64,000 nt of DNA from Bacillus nitratireducens (GTDB taxonomy: Bacteria > Bacillota > Bacilli > Bacillales > Bacillaceae_G), in contig NZ_MAOC01000007.1 in assembly GCF_001884135.1 (NCBI RefSeq), positions 1-64,000 of the forward strand. The letters are read 5' to 3'. The position numbers and the translations under genes were made by a program. The notes under the pieces were generated by a model that did not search any database, was not told the origin of the DNA, and saw only the letters and a program-made list of their open reading frames with translations. Shown piece by piece: positions 18,743 through 26,186 of the stretch (positions within the stretch are counted from its first letter, which is position 1; each line of letters opens with the position of its first letter).

Positions 18743-18778
18743 AAAAAAACAAGCCAGTTACATACTAGCTTGTTTTTA
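18743..18778 (-). terminator. Terminator after csoR
   Basis: AAACAAGC ... GCTTGTTT arms with long A/T runs, overlapping the csoR stop. Confidence 0.85.
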
Positions 18779-19078
18779 CGCTTTTGAAAAACGTTCAAAT
18801 ACTGTCATTAATTCTTCAATTGCTTCGTCACCATTGCCATCTTTAATAGCACCTGAAACACAATGACTTGTATGGTTTTTTAATACACCCATTCCTACTT
18901 TTTTCATCGCTGCATTAATTGCTGAAATTTGCACTAAAATATCCACGCAATAACGATCATTTTCAATCATATTTTGAATACCGCGGACTTGCCCTTCAAT
19001 TCTCTTTAATCTATTTATAATTTGTTCTTTTTCTTTTTCTGATCTATGTGTTACTGCTTCATGATCTTTATGATCCAT
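18776..19078 (-). CDS. csoR: Copper-sensing repressor CsoR
   Basis: A 100-residue all-helical DUF156 repressor. Cu(I) ligands expected for the family are seen: Cys in DRYCVDILVQISA, then His and Cys in LKNHTSHCVSGAI. RLKRIEGQVRGIQNMI is the conserved first helix. Cu(I) binding releases it from DNA. It lies upstream of copZ and copA in the same direction with a separate terminator and carries its own putative box, implying autoregulation. Confidence 0.95.
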   Translation of the reverse strand: MDHKDHEAVTHRSEKEKEQIINRLKRIEGQVRGIQNMIENDRYCVDILVQISAINAAMKKVGMGVLKNHTSHCVSGAIKDGNGDEAIEELMTVFERFSKA

Positions 19079-19165
19079 ATTATCACCTTCTCAAAGTTTC
19101 TCTTCATCCAATAAAACAATTGCTTTTACGAGTATACCAATTATAGCATTAATTATCTACGTATG

Positions 19166-19182
19166 ATACCCCATATGAGTAT
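19166..19182 (-). promoter_or_regulatory. CsoR-like operator upstream of csoR
   Basis: ATACCCCATATGAGTAT, an imperfect inverted repeat about 90 bp before csoR, similar in form to the boxes at copZ and copA. Confidence 0.5.
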
Positions 19183-19264
19183 ATTTCCACTCTATGCCTA
19201 TTCTTAACAACTTATTAGCTTCTCAGACTCAATTATTATGATACCCTTGCCTTTTTTCAAAAAA

Positions 19265-19302
19265 CAATAATAAGCAGGGATTATTCATCCCCGCTTATTA
19301 TT
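19265..19302. terminator. Hairpin between csoR and small secreted gene
   Basis: AATAATAAGC-GGGA and TCCC-GCTTATTATT arms around TTATTCA. Weak T-run; it is the second of two tandem hairpins after the 75-aa gene. Confidence 0.6.
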
Positions 19303-19315
19303 CATCCACAAATAT

Positions 19316-19355
19316 AAAAGTCTCAATTTTCATACGTGTAAATTGAGACTTTTTT
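19316..19355 (-). terminator. Terminator after 75-aa gene
   Basis: AAAAGTCTCAATTT and AAATTGAGACTTTTTT arms around a 10-nt loop. Confidence 0.88.
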
Positions 19356-19369
19356 CTTCCAATATATAA

Positions 19370-19597
19370 TTATTGCTGATCACATACTTTTGTATCATTC
19401 ACTACTGAAGTTCCTTCAACGGTTACCGTATGAAAACAGTCATTTACACGAACTGTCACGACATTATCTTGCCGATCAATGATATGATATTCATTAAAAT
19501 TTTTATTCAGAGCACTGCGAATTTGTTCTCCTTCATAAATTGGAATGCCATGTGATAAAACCCAAATAAGCCCAGCGATAGCAAGAATAGTTTTCAT
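19370..19597 (-). CDS. Small exported protein of unknown function
   Basis: A 75-residue protein with an N-terminal hydrophobic stretch (MKTILAIAGLIWVLSHGIP) that could be a signal peptide or anchor, then a mixed, probably beta-rich domain with two Cys (NDCFHTVTV and TKVCDQQ) that could form an extracytoplasmic disulfide. AAGGAGG lies 8 nt upstream and tandem terminators follow, so the gene is real. Not recognised. It stands between csoR and the exporter gene. Confidence 0.75.
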   Translation of the reverse strand: MKTILAIAGLIWVLSHGIPIYEGEQIRSALNKNFNEYHIIDRQDNVVTVRVNDCFHTVTVEGTSVVNDTKVCDQQ

Positions 19598-19807
19598 ACG
19601 ATCTACCTCCTTGAGAATATAGTGAACTTTTAATCCATGCTTTTTCAGCTCTACTAATCATGAATGGAATGAATCAAGCCTTTTTGGAAATAAGTTCATT
19701 TCGTCTATTTTATGTTTATGCTAATTGTGACCGAATTGTGACAACTTTTTGTCTCTTTAGACGAAAAGTTGAAACAAAACTTTCAAAAAGGACAATTCTA
19801 CTTACAC

Positions 19808-19849
19808 AAACAAAAGGCTATGGAGAATTTCCCCATAGCCTTTCGTTTG
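19808..19849 (-). terminator. Terminator after CDF exporter gene
   Basis: AAAGGCTATGG and CCATAGCCTTT arms around a 10-nt loop, extended by flanking CAAAC/GTTTG. Confidence 0.85.
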
Positions 19850-19856
19850 CATTTTA

Positions 19857-20804
19857 TTAGACAATCATTTCGTTATGTTTAATGGTAAGTGTTTCAATTT
19901 GAATTGTAGCATGTTCAATATGGAACTCTTGCTTTAACATATCAATAATATTTTGAAGCACTTCTTGATCATTTTGATTTTTATCAATCATTACATGAAC
20001 ACTTAAAGCATCTAATCCTGATGTAATAGTCCAAATATGAAGATCGTGTATATCACGTACACCCTTTACTCCTTTAATAGCTTTCTTAACTTGTTCTATT
20101 TCAATTGAAACAGGTGTACCCTCCATAAGTATATGAATGGAATGTTTTGTTACTCCCCACGCACTCTTTAAAATCAATAGAGCTACAACTACTGAAATAA
20201 TTGGATCTGCAATATACCATGAGAATAATGACATAAGTACACCAGCTACTAATGCGCCAACTGATCCTAAAGCATCCCCAAGAACATGTACATATGCGCT
20301 ACGTAAATTCACGTTATTTTTTACATCACCTTGTCTCATGAGCGCCCATGCACTAATTAAATTTGCTAGTAAACCAATTGATGCGATTAACATCATTGGA
20401 CCACTTGCTACAGTTGGTGGTTCAAAAAAACGACCAATTGCTTCCCATACGATAAGCCCTGCTACAACAAATAATGTAATTCCATTAATTAATGCTGCTA
20501 ATATTTCAAAACGATAATATCCATATGTTTTTGTAGAAGTAACCGTTCTAGCTGCAAGTCCTATTGCAATTAAACTTAATAATAATGAACTTGTATCACT
20601 TAACATATGTCCTGAATCAGATAATAAGGCCAAACTATTTGTAACTAGTCCCCCAAAAAATTCAAGGAACATAATAGTTGCTGTAATTACTAAAGCTGTA
20701 ATTAACCCTTTTCTATTCCCTTTCCTGCTCTCCTCAAAATGATGATGTCCATGCGAATGCCCGTGAGTATGTCCATGATGTTGGTGACCGTGATGATGTC
20801 CCAT
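19857..20804 (-). CDS. Cation diffusion facilitator (CzcD-type zinc/divalent metal exporter)
   Basis: A 315-residue CDF transporter. The N terminus is a His tract (HHHGHQHHGHTHGHSHGHHH) that can bind metal. Six spans follow with the transport-site motifs SLALLSDSGHMLSD (D-x-x-x-H/D pair) and YVHVLGDALGS, typical of Zn/Cd/Co exporters; the cytoplasmic domain has HDLHIWTIT. Start ATG at 20804 has GGGAGG 7 nt upstream. It is 43 bp downstream of a ferredoxin gene, probably co-transcribed, and the group starts with an ArsR-type sensor. Confidence 0.93.
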   Translation of the reverse strand: MGHHHGHQHHGHTHGHSHGHHHFEESRKGNRKGLITALVITATIMFLEFFGGLVTNSLALLSDSGHMLSDTSSLLLSLIAIGLAARTVTSTKTYGYYRFEILAALINGITLFVVAGLIVWEAIGRFFEPPTVASGPMMLIASIGLLANLISAWALMRQGDVKNNVNLRSAYVHVLGDALGSVGALVAGVLMSLFSWYIADPIISVVVALLILKSAWGVTKHSIHILMEGTPVSIEIEQVKKAIKGVKGVRDIHDLHIWTITSGLDALSVHVMIDKNQNDQEVLQNIIDMLKQEFHIEHATIQIETLTIKHNEMIV

Positions 20805-20847
20805 ATAAATTCCTCCCTTTAATTTTGTTTTGTCTTTCATAATTCCT

Positions 20848-21093
20848 CTATTGAATTTTCACTTTATTTATAAATGGCTCTTTTCTTACCTGAATCGAAC
20901 TTGTTGGACAGCCGTCACTTGCCGCCAACATTGCTTTCAAGAAAGTTTTTGGGATCCCCATTATTCCTTGATTGTTATCTAATGCACTAAATGATTTCCC
21001 TCTTCCATCTAATTGATATATATCAGGTGCTATAGAAGTACATAATCCACATGACTCACAATTCTTTTTATTTACGATCGTATAATGTAACAA
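20848..21093 (-). CDS. [4Fe-4S] ferredoxin
   Basis: An 81-residue monocluster ferredoxin. The cluster ligands are three Cys in CESCGLC and a distant one in SDGCPTSSI. It starts with TTG at 21093, supported by GGAGGTG exactly 7 nt upstream. Similar to the short Fer proteins of Bacillus, which pass electrons to P450s or other oxidoreductases; no partner is evident here. It lies between gpmA and the metal exporter and has a CsoR-like box in its 55-bp leader. Confidence 0.88.
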   Translation of the reverse strand: MLHYTIVNKKNCESCGLCTSIAPDIYQLDGRGKSFSALDNNQGIMGIPKTFLKAMLAASDGCPTSSIQVRKEPFINKVKIQ

Positions 21094-21119
21094 TATAAAT
21101 CACCTCCGTCACAAACATA

Positions 21120-21138
21120 CAATACACGGGTAGGGTAT
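21120..21138 (-). promoter_or_regulatory. CsoR-like box upstream of ferredoxin-exporter genes
   Basis: CAATACACGGGTAGGGTAT on the plus strand. Read on the minus strand (ATACCCTACCCGTGTATTG) it agrees with the remembered B. subtilis copZ operator at 15 of 19 positions. A weak promoter (TTAACA, 18 bp, TATGTT) overlaps it. Confidence 0.45.
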
Positions 21139-21148
21139 GTTAAAATGT

Positions 21149-21856
21149 TTATTTTATACAAATTTCCCTATTCAAATAATAATGGTCTATCGGTTTTAAA
21201 TCGTTATCCAATTCATAAACCAATGGTGTTCCTGTTGGAATGTTTACATTTTCTATATCTTCATCTGAAATTTGATCTAAATGTTTTACTAAAGCACGTA
21301 TTGTATTTCCATGGGCTGCAATAATTACTTGTTTACCAGCTTTTACATTAGGAGCTATCTCTTCATTCCAATATGAAACAACTCGTTTCTCTGTATCTTC
21401 TAGATCTTCTGTAAGAGGAAACTCATAATCATTTAAATCTCTATATTTCGGATGTGTTGCTTCATATCTTTCGTCATCTTTTGTAAGTGCTGGTGGGCGT
21501 ACATTTGTTGAACGTCTCCATAAAGTTACTTGTTCATCGCCATATTTTCTCGCTGTTTCTTCCTTGTTTAACCCTTGAAGCGCACCGTAATGACGCTCAT
21601 TTAATTTCCATGTTTTATGAACAGGTATCCACATCAAATCCATTTCTTCGAGAGTCATCCATAAAGTACGCATCGCTCTTCTCAAAACAGATGTAAATGC
21701 TATATCAAATGAGAAACCATTCGCTTTCAGCATTACTCCGGCTTCTCTTGCTTCTTCCAAACCTTTATTGGATAAATCAACATCCGTCCAACCAGTAAAC
21801 CTATTTTCAACATTCCATTCACTTTGTCCGTGCCGTATTAAAACTAGCTTTACCAT
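21149..21856 (-). CDS. gpmA: 2,3-bisphosphoglycerate-dependent phosphoglycerate mutase
   Basis: A 235-residue dPGM interconverting 3- and 2-phosphoglycerate by a phosphohistidine mechanism. Catalytic RHGQSEWN (His9), [27 protein letters not shown] and the second catalytic His in [12 protein letters not shown] are intact. The C terminus is slightly shorter than the ~245-250 of typical GpmA. Bacillus normally relies on the Mn-dependent GpmI for glycolysis, so this metal-independent enzyme in a metal-sensor operon is unusual context. AAAGGAGAGGAG precedes the ATG. Confidence 0.95.
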   Translation of the reverse strand: MVKLVLIRHGQSEWNVENRFTGWTDVDLSNKGLEEAREAGVMLKANGFSFDIAFTSVLRRAMRTLWMTLEEMDLMWIPVHKTWKLNERHYGALQGLNKEETARKYGDEQVTLWRRSTNVRPPALTKDDERYEATHPKYRDLNDYEFPLTEDLEDTEKRVVSYWNEEIAPNVKAGKQVIIAAHGNTIRALVKHLDQISDEDIENVNIPTGTPLVYELDNDLKPIDHYYLNREICIK

Positions 21857-21883
21857 ACTTATTATCTCCTCTCCTTTTAAAGT

Positions 21884-21919
21884 TGCATTTTCATAAAGAA
21901 GTATCTTTATGAAAATGCA
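21884..21919. repeat. Perfect hairpin between arsR and gpmA
   Basis: Two 16-bp perfectly complementary arms (TGCATTTTCATAAAGA and its complement) with a 4-nt loop and no T-run. As it lacks a terminator tail it may be an mRNA-processing or stabilising element between the two coding regions. Confidence 0.7.
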
Positions 21920-21922
21920 TGA

Positions 21923-22297
21923 TTACATATCAAGTTCTTTCTTGTTCATTTCACTACTATGACTAAACGCTAATTCAATTAATCCATTTACGTGAGAGTC
22001 ATCTAATGAATAAAAAACAAGTTTCCCTTCTTTACGCTTTTTCGCTAATCCTATTGTTTGTAATAGTCTTAAATGATGCGATGCCGTTGCAATACTGCTA
22101 TGAATAATACTTGCGACATCTCGTACGCAAAGCTCATTTTCCGTATACAGCGCATAAGCAATTTTCAAACGTGTTTCATCTGCAAGTGCCTTAAACATTT
22201 TCGCTACACTACTTATATTTTCTTTCTCCAACATGTCACTTGCATGTTTGACTTTTTTCTCATCATGATAACAAAGTTCACAATGTTCTTCACTCAT
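21923..22297 (-). CDS. ArsR/SmtB-family metal-responsive repressor (CadC-like)
   Basis: A 124-residue winged-helix repressor. The N terminus SEEHCELCYHDEKK has the extra Cys pair found in CadC-type sensors; helix alpha-3 has ENELCVRDVA, where CadC has ELCVCD, so one Cys ligand is Arg here. The recognition helix reads SSIATASHHLRLLQTIGLAKKRKEGKL in part, and the C-terminal helix has DSHVNGLIELAFSH with Asp/His ligands like the alpha-5 zinc site of SmtB. It likely senses Zn, Cd, Pb or Co. Start ATG 22297 follows GAGGTG; a GTG at 22306 is inside that site. Confidence 0.9.
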   Translation of the reverse strand: MSEEHCELCYHDEKKVKHASDMLEKENISSVAKMFKALADETRLKIAYALYTENELCVRDVASIIHSSIATASHHLRLLQTIGLAKKRKEGKLVFYSLDDSHVNGLIELAFSHSSEMNKKELDM

Positions 22298-22313
22298 ATG
22301 TAACACCTCTTAT

Positions 22314-22329
22314 TCAAATATATATTTGA
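22314..22329 (-). promoter_or_regulatory. ArsR/CadC-type operator at arsR 5' end
   Basis: TCAAATATATATTTGA, a perfect 16-bp palindrome between the -10 box and the arsR ribosome site. TCAAATA...TATTTGA is the half-site pattern of CadC-family operators. Confidence 0.7.
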
Positions 22330-22339
22330 TTATGTATGT

Positions 22340-22368
22340 AGTATACCTTATTAACCAAAAACATTCAA
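22340..22368 (-). promoter_or_regulatory. Promoter of arsR
   Basis: On the minus strand -35 TTGAAT (22363-22368), 17-bp spacer, -10 TATACT (22340-22345). The -35 lies inside the large palindrome and the second operator lies just after the -10. Confidence 0.75.
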
Positions 22369-22394
22369 ATGTTCATTTGAATGTTTTTGGTTAA
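22351..22394. promoter_or_regulatory. 44-bp perfect palindrome, likely ArsR operator
   Basis: Arms of 21 bp (22351-22371 and 22374-22394) are exact complements around TT. The centre reads ATTCAAATG-TT-CATTTGAAT, the 12-2-12 pattern of ArsR/CadC operators, and it covers the arsR -35 box. There is no T-run, so it is unlikely to be a terminator. Confidence 0.75.
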
Positions 22395-22416
22395 TATCTT
22401 AAATATGTATATATAA

Positions 22417-22451
22417 CAAAAAGAATCCCACATAATATGGAATTCTTTTTT
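22417..22451 (-). terminator. Terminator of the siderophore-uptake operon
   Basis: AAAAAGAAT-CCA and TGG-ATTCTTTTT arms around TATTATG, downstream of the esterase gene. Confidence 0.82.
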
Positions 22452-22466
22452 ATGCTATTAATTCTT

Positions 22467-23285
22467 CTATAAATGACTAATGAATCTTAATCCTTTACTT
22501 AAAGTAGTCGGCACAACAGATGCATGATTCTCCCCTTCAGCCTCATAGAATTTAATTTTAAACTGATCGTGTTTTACTAGGAGAAGGCGCTCTGATAATG
22601 CATTTGCCCCTACAACCATGTGCTCTCGTTCCAATGACCCAACTGTAAGGAATACTCTCGTTTCAACCTTAGCATTGTTTAATTCATTTATAAGATTCTT
22701 TTCTTTTTCAAGCACGGATTGGTTATTCCACCAAATAGATGGACTACTTATAAAATAATTTTGAAAGGCATTTACGTTTGTGAATAGTATATGTAAAGCA
22801 AATAGACCACCTAAAGAATGTCCAAATAACGTTTGCTTTCCTTTATCAATCTCAAATTCTTTTTCAATTTGTGGTTTCAATTCTTCTTCAATAAAAGTAA
22901 AGAAGTTATGCGCTCCCCCTGTTTTAGGCCACGGTTTACCGTCCGGTTTTAACGGGGCATCTTCTGAAATTACGCTAGGCGTAAAATCATAGCATCTTTC
23001 TTCTCCTGAAAATGCCCCTTCAATTGGATAACCAATAGCTACTATAACGGCTGGTGAAACACCTGTTTTTTCCGCCCTTACCGATTGGATTTTAATCGCT
23101 TCGTGGAATGTTTGAAAAAACGCATTTCCATCTAATACGTATATGACAGGATATCCTGACTCTGGTGCTGGTTGCTTCGGCTTCGAAATATGAATTTGAT
23201 ATTCCTTACCATCTAATTTCGAATACATTTTCCACTGTTCTGTATTAGATGTAATAATCTGCTGTTTTTCAATAGTAGTATTCAT
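22467..23285 (-). CDS. Siderophore esterase-like alpha/beta hydrolase
   Basis: A 272-residue hydrolase of the IroE/Fes/YbbA type. The nucleophile is Ser157 in GHSLGG, and a late His lies in EGENHASV. In the B. subtilis feuABC-ybbA arrangement the equivalent esterase helps release iron from catecholate siderophores such as bacillibactin. Here it is the last gene of the importer operon, 15 bp after the ATPase gene, which supports that role; the exact siderophore is inference. Confidence 0.85.
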   Translation of the reverse strand: MNTTIEKQQIITSNTEQWKMYSKLDGKEYQIHISKPKQPAPESGYPVIYVLDGNAFFQTFHEAIKIQSVRAEKTGVSPAVIVAIGYPIEGAFSGEERCYDFTPSVISEDAPLKPDGKPWPKTGGAHNFFTFIEEELKPQIEKEFEIDKGKQTLFGHSLGGLFALHILFTNVNAFQNYFISSPSIWWNNQSVLEKEKNLINELNNAKVETRVFLTVGSLEREHMVVGANALSERLLLVKHDQFKIKFYEAEGENHASVVPTTLSKGLRFISHL

Positions 23286-23300
23286 CTTATATCCCCCTTC

Positions 23301-24122
23301 TTAACTCGTTATATATATTTCTACTTTCTCTTCTTGAGATACAATGCTATCGTAGCCGAAACAAACAGGAGACCCGTTATACGGATCAATCATGACACGC
23401 GCATCAATATGAAATACTTCTTTTAACACTTCATTTGTAATGATTTCTTCTGGGATACCAGTTGTAACGATTTCCCCTTCCTTCATTGCAATAATTTCAT
23501 CTGAAAACCTTGCTGCATGGTTAATATCATGTAGTACCATTACGACCGTACAATTATGCTCTTTATTTAACTTCTCCACAATTTGTAATACATCTAATTG
23601 ATGAGACATATCAAGATATGTCGTTGGTTCATCTAGTAGTAACACTTCTGTCTCTTGTGCTAAAGCCATCGCTAGCCATACCTTCTGTCGTTGACCACCT
23701 GATAAATTTGCAATTTGTCTCGTTCGAAATTCAGAAGTTTTCGTTATTTCTAATGCCCAATCAATCATTTCTTTATCTTTTGAAGTTAACTTATTTACGT
23801 TATTTCGATGTGGATAGCGTCCATAAGAAATTAACTCTTCTACTTTAAGCTCTCCTGGCGCAATTGGAGTTTGCGGAAGTAAAGCTAACTGCTTCGCAAT
23901 TTCTTTCGTTGGAATTGTATTTAAATCCTGTCCTTGCAAATATACTTTACCGCTCTTTTGCTTTAAGATTCTTCCCATTGTTTTTAACAATGTCGATTTA
24001 CCGCACCCGTTTGGCCCTATAATTGTCGTTACTTTTCCTTCTTGTATTTCCACATTTAAATCGCGAAACACTGTAAGCTTTTCATAACTCGTTTCTAAAT
24101 TTTTTGCACTTAAAATACTCAC
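23301..24122 (-). CDS. Ferric-siderophore ABC transporter ATPase
   Basis: A 273-residue FecE/YusV-type ATPase with Walker A GPNGCGKSTLLK, the signature LSGGQRQKVWLAMAL, Walker B EVLLLDEPTTYLD and the switch His in VLHDINHAAR. It energises the two permeases encoded upstream. The start is GTG at 24122 with GGAGG 7 nt upstream. B. subtilis FeuABC lacks a linked ATPase and shares YusV; here an ATPase is encoded in the operon. Confidence 0.95.
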   Translation of the reverse strand: MSILSAKNLETSYEKLTVFRDLNVEIQEGKVTTIIGPNGCGKSTLLKTMGRILKQKSGKVYLQGQDLNTIPTKEIAKQLALLPQTPIAPGELKVEELISYGRYPHRNNVNKLTSKDKEMIDWALEITKTSEFRTRQIANLSGGQRQKVWLAMALAQETEVLLLDEPTTYLDMSHQLDVLQIVEKLNKEHNCTVVMVLHDINHAARFSDEIIAMKEGEIVTTGIPEEIITNEVLKEVFHIDARVMIDPYNGSPVCFGYDSIVSQEEKVEIYITS

Positions 24123-24136
24123 TTTTATTCCTCCTC

Positions 24137-25159
24137 TTACGCTTTCGCCTTATAAAGTAAATATAAGAAATACGGTACACCGACAATAGAAATAACGATT
24201 CCAACTGGTAACTCTACAGGTGTGAAAACTGTTTTTGCAATAAAATCTGAAGCAATTACAAGGAACATTCCGATTACTCCGCACGTAGGAATGATATACT
24301 TATGCTGAATACCGACAAGTCTTTTCGCTATATGCGGTGCCATTAGTCCAATAAAACCAATACTCCCTGACACAGCAACACATGCGCTCACAAGTCCGAT
24401 ACTACTTAATAGTAAAATGGATTTCTCTCGTTCTACTGCAACACCTAAACTTGTAATACTCGTTTCTTCCAATTGAAATAAATCTAATAAATAAGCTTTC
24501 TTTTGTATAAGCGGAATTAAAATGATAAGCCACGGTAACATAGCAACAATATACTTCCAATTTGCACTATATATACTTCCAGACACCCAAACTGCAGCCA
24601 TTTCAAAATCAGTTGACTTCATTTTGAGTGATAAATACATAGAAAAGGCTCCAAATCCTGATCCAATTGCAATCCCTGTTAATAAAAGACGCTGCGAATC
24701 TAACTTACCGTTTTTCCAAGAAAACAGATAGATTATGGTGGCTGCACCTAATCCACCAACTAACCCAAACATCGGCATCATCATAATAGAAACCCAGTCT
24801 GTGCTCTTTAATTGGCCTTGAAAGAAAAACATAAAAATGACGATTGCTGTTCCTGCCCCGGCATTTACTCCTAAAATACCTGGGTCTGCCAATCCATTCC
24901 TCGTAATTCCTTGAATAACGGCACCGGCAACACCAAGGCCTAGTCCTACTAATCCAGCAATTACAATACGCGGAAGACGAAATTCAAATATAACTAAATC
25001 ATGATCTGGTACTGGATCTATTCTAAGGAGTGTTTTAAATACATCTGTAATCGTAATGTCGAACGTACCATTTGTTAAACTAATATAAATAGCACATAGT
25101 ATTAAAAATATAACAATCCCCATCGTCATTCCAAAACGTTGACTTGAACTTTTAAGCAT
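24137..25159 (-). CDS. feuC: Ferric-siderophore ABC permease (FeuC-like)
   Basis: A 340-residue FecCD/BtuC-type permease with about ten spans. Typical segments are FRLPRIVIAGLVGLGLGVAG, GVNAGAGTAIVIF and near the C terminus VSGSIGFIGLMAPHIAKRLVG, the ATPase-contact region. Its start overlaps the end of the first permease gene by 8 bp, so the two are translationally coupled and probably form a heterodimer. Symbol assigned by operon order only. Confidence 0.9.
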   Translation of the reverse strand: MLKSSSQRFGMTMGIVIFLILCAIYISLTNGTFDITITDVFKTLLRIDPVPDHDLVIFEFRLPRIVIAGLVGLGLGVAGAVIQGITRNGLADPGILGVNAGAGTAIVIFMFFFQGQLKSTDWVSIMMMPMFGLVGGLGAATIIYLFSWKNGKLDSQRLLLTGIAIGSGFGAFSMYLSLKMKSTDFEMAAVWVSGSIYSANWKYIVAMLPWLIILIPLIQKKAYLLDLFQLEETSITSLGVAVEREKSILLLSSIGLVSACVAVSGSIGFIGLMAPHIAKRLVGIQHKYIIPTCGVIGMFLVIASDFIAKTVFTPVELPVGIVISIVGVPYFLYLLYKAKA

Positions 25160-26159
25160 GTCTCTCTCCTCCTCTTGTACGGATTAAATAAAGGAAGAAA
25201 GGAATTCCAATTAAAGATGTTACGACTCCAATTGGCGTTTCAAATGGATAATTTACAAATCTACTTAAAACGTCACATAATGCTAAGAACACGCCACCAA
25301 TAACGCCTGCACATGGTAAAATCCACTTATAATCTACTCCAATTATAAAGCGAGTAATGTGCGGAATAATTAAACCTACAAAACCAACTTTCCCCACTAA
25401 AGCAACTGCTGTTCCTGTTAAGAAAATAACCGATAAAATTGCCATCGCTTTAACTAGTCTTGTACGCTGCCCTAGGTTAATGGAAACTTCTTCTCCTAAA
25501 GAAAGAATAGTAATAGATTTTGATATGAACAGCGCTAAAACTATTCCAATTATCCCAAACGGTATCGTGATTTTAATAATATTCGGGTCCACTTGATCTA
25601 ATTTTGCATTAAACCAAAAGCTAACATTTTGAGAAATTTGGAAATATGAAGCCATTGCAGCAGATACACTACTTAAAAATGTTCCAATAACTGTTCCGAT
25701 AATTGCTAACCTAACTGGTGATAAGCCATTTTGAAGGAGCGAACCAAAGCCAAACACGATACCGGCTCCTAGTGCAGAACCAATCATTGAACATAAAACC
25801 ATACCAATTGATGACATTCCCGGAAGAAAAATCATACAAAGTGTAATAACAAAGGCTGCCCCATCCGTCACACCCATAATAGAAGGGGATGCAAGATAGT
25901 TTCTTGTCATCCCCTGCATAAGTGCTCCTGATATGGCTAGAAATGCTCCGACTAAAAGAGCTGCAACTACCCTTGGTATACGTGAAGTAATAATAATATT
26001 ATGATTTACATTGCTTGAATCAAAATGAAATAATGCGTTCCACACTGTTTCAGCATCAATACTTTTCGCCCCATACAAAATAGAAAGTATAACTGTAAAT
26101 AAGATGAGTATGGGTGCTATACATAATATGGTTACTGGTACTACATTTGTTTTCTGCAT
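25152..26159 (-). CDS. feuB: Ferric-siderophore ABC permease (FeuB-like)
   Basis: A 335-residue FecCD-type permease: SRIPRVVAALLVGAFLAISGAL, NYLASPSIMGVTDGAAF, and the coupling segment VGKVGFVGLIIPHITRFIIG. I prefer ATG 26159 to the TTG at 26168, which sits 2 nt from the AAGGTG ribosome site. Second gene of the operon, followed by the paired permease. Confidence 0.9.
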   Translation of the reverse strand: MQKTNVVPVTILCIAPILILFTVILSILYGAKSIDAETVWNALFHFDSSNVNHNIIITSRIPRVVAALLVGAFLAISGALMQGMTRNYLASPSIMGVTDGAAFVITLCMIFLPGMSSIGMVLCSMIGSALGAGIVFGFGSLLQNGLSPVRLAIIGTVIGTFLSSVSAAMASYFQISQNVSFWFNAKLDQVDPNIIKITIPFGIIGIVLALFISKSITILSLGEEVSINLGQRTRLVKAMAILSVIFLTGTAVALVGKVGFVGLIIPHITRFIIGVDYKWILPCAGVIGGVFLALCDVLSRFVNYPFETPIGVVTSLIGIPFFLYLIRTRGGERHA

Positions 26160-26186
26160 ATCATTCAACGCACCTTACTTATTGTA

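Noticed and set aside
19265-19355. Two tandem hairpins read first as a riboswitch-like structure.
   Set aside because: They are simple stems with A/T runs following a gene stop; terminators explain them.
19660-19860. A 66-codon plus-strand frame between the exported 75-aa gene and the exporter gene.
   Set aside because: No ribosome site, runs over the exporter terminator, and has no recognisable features.
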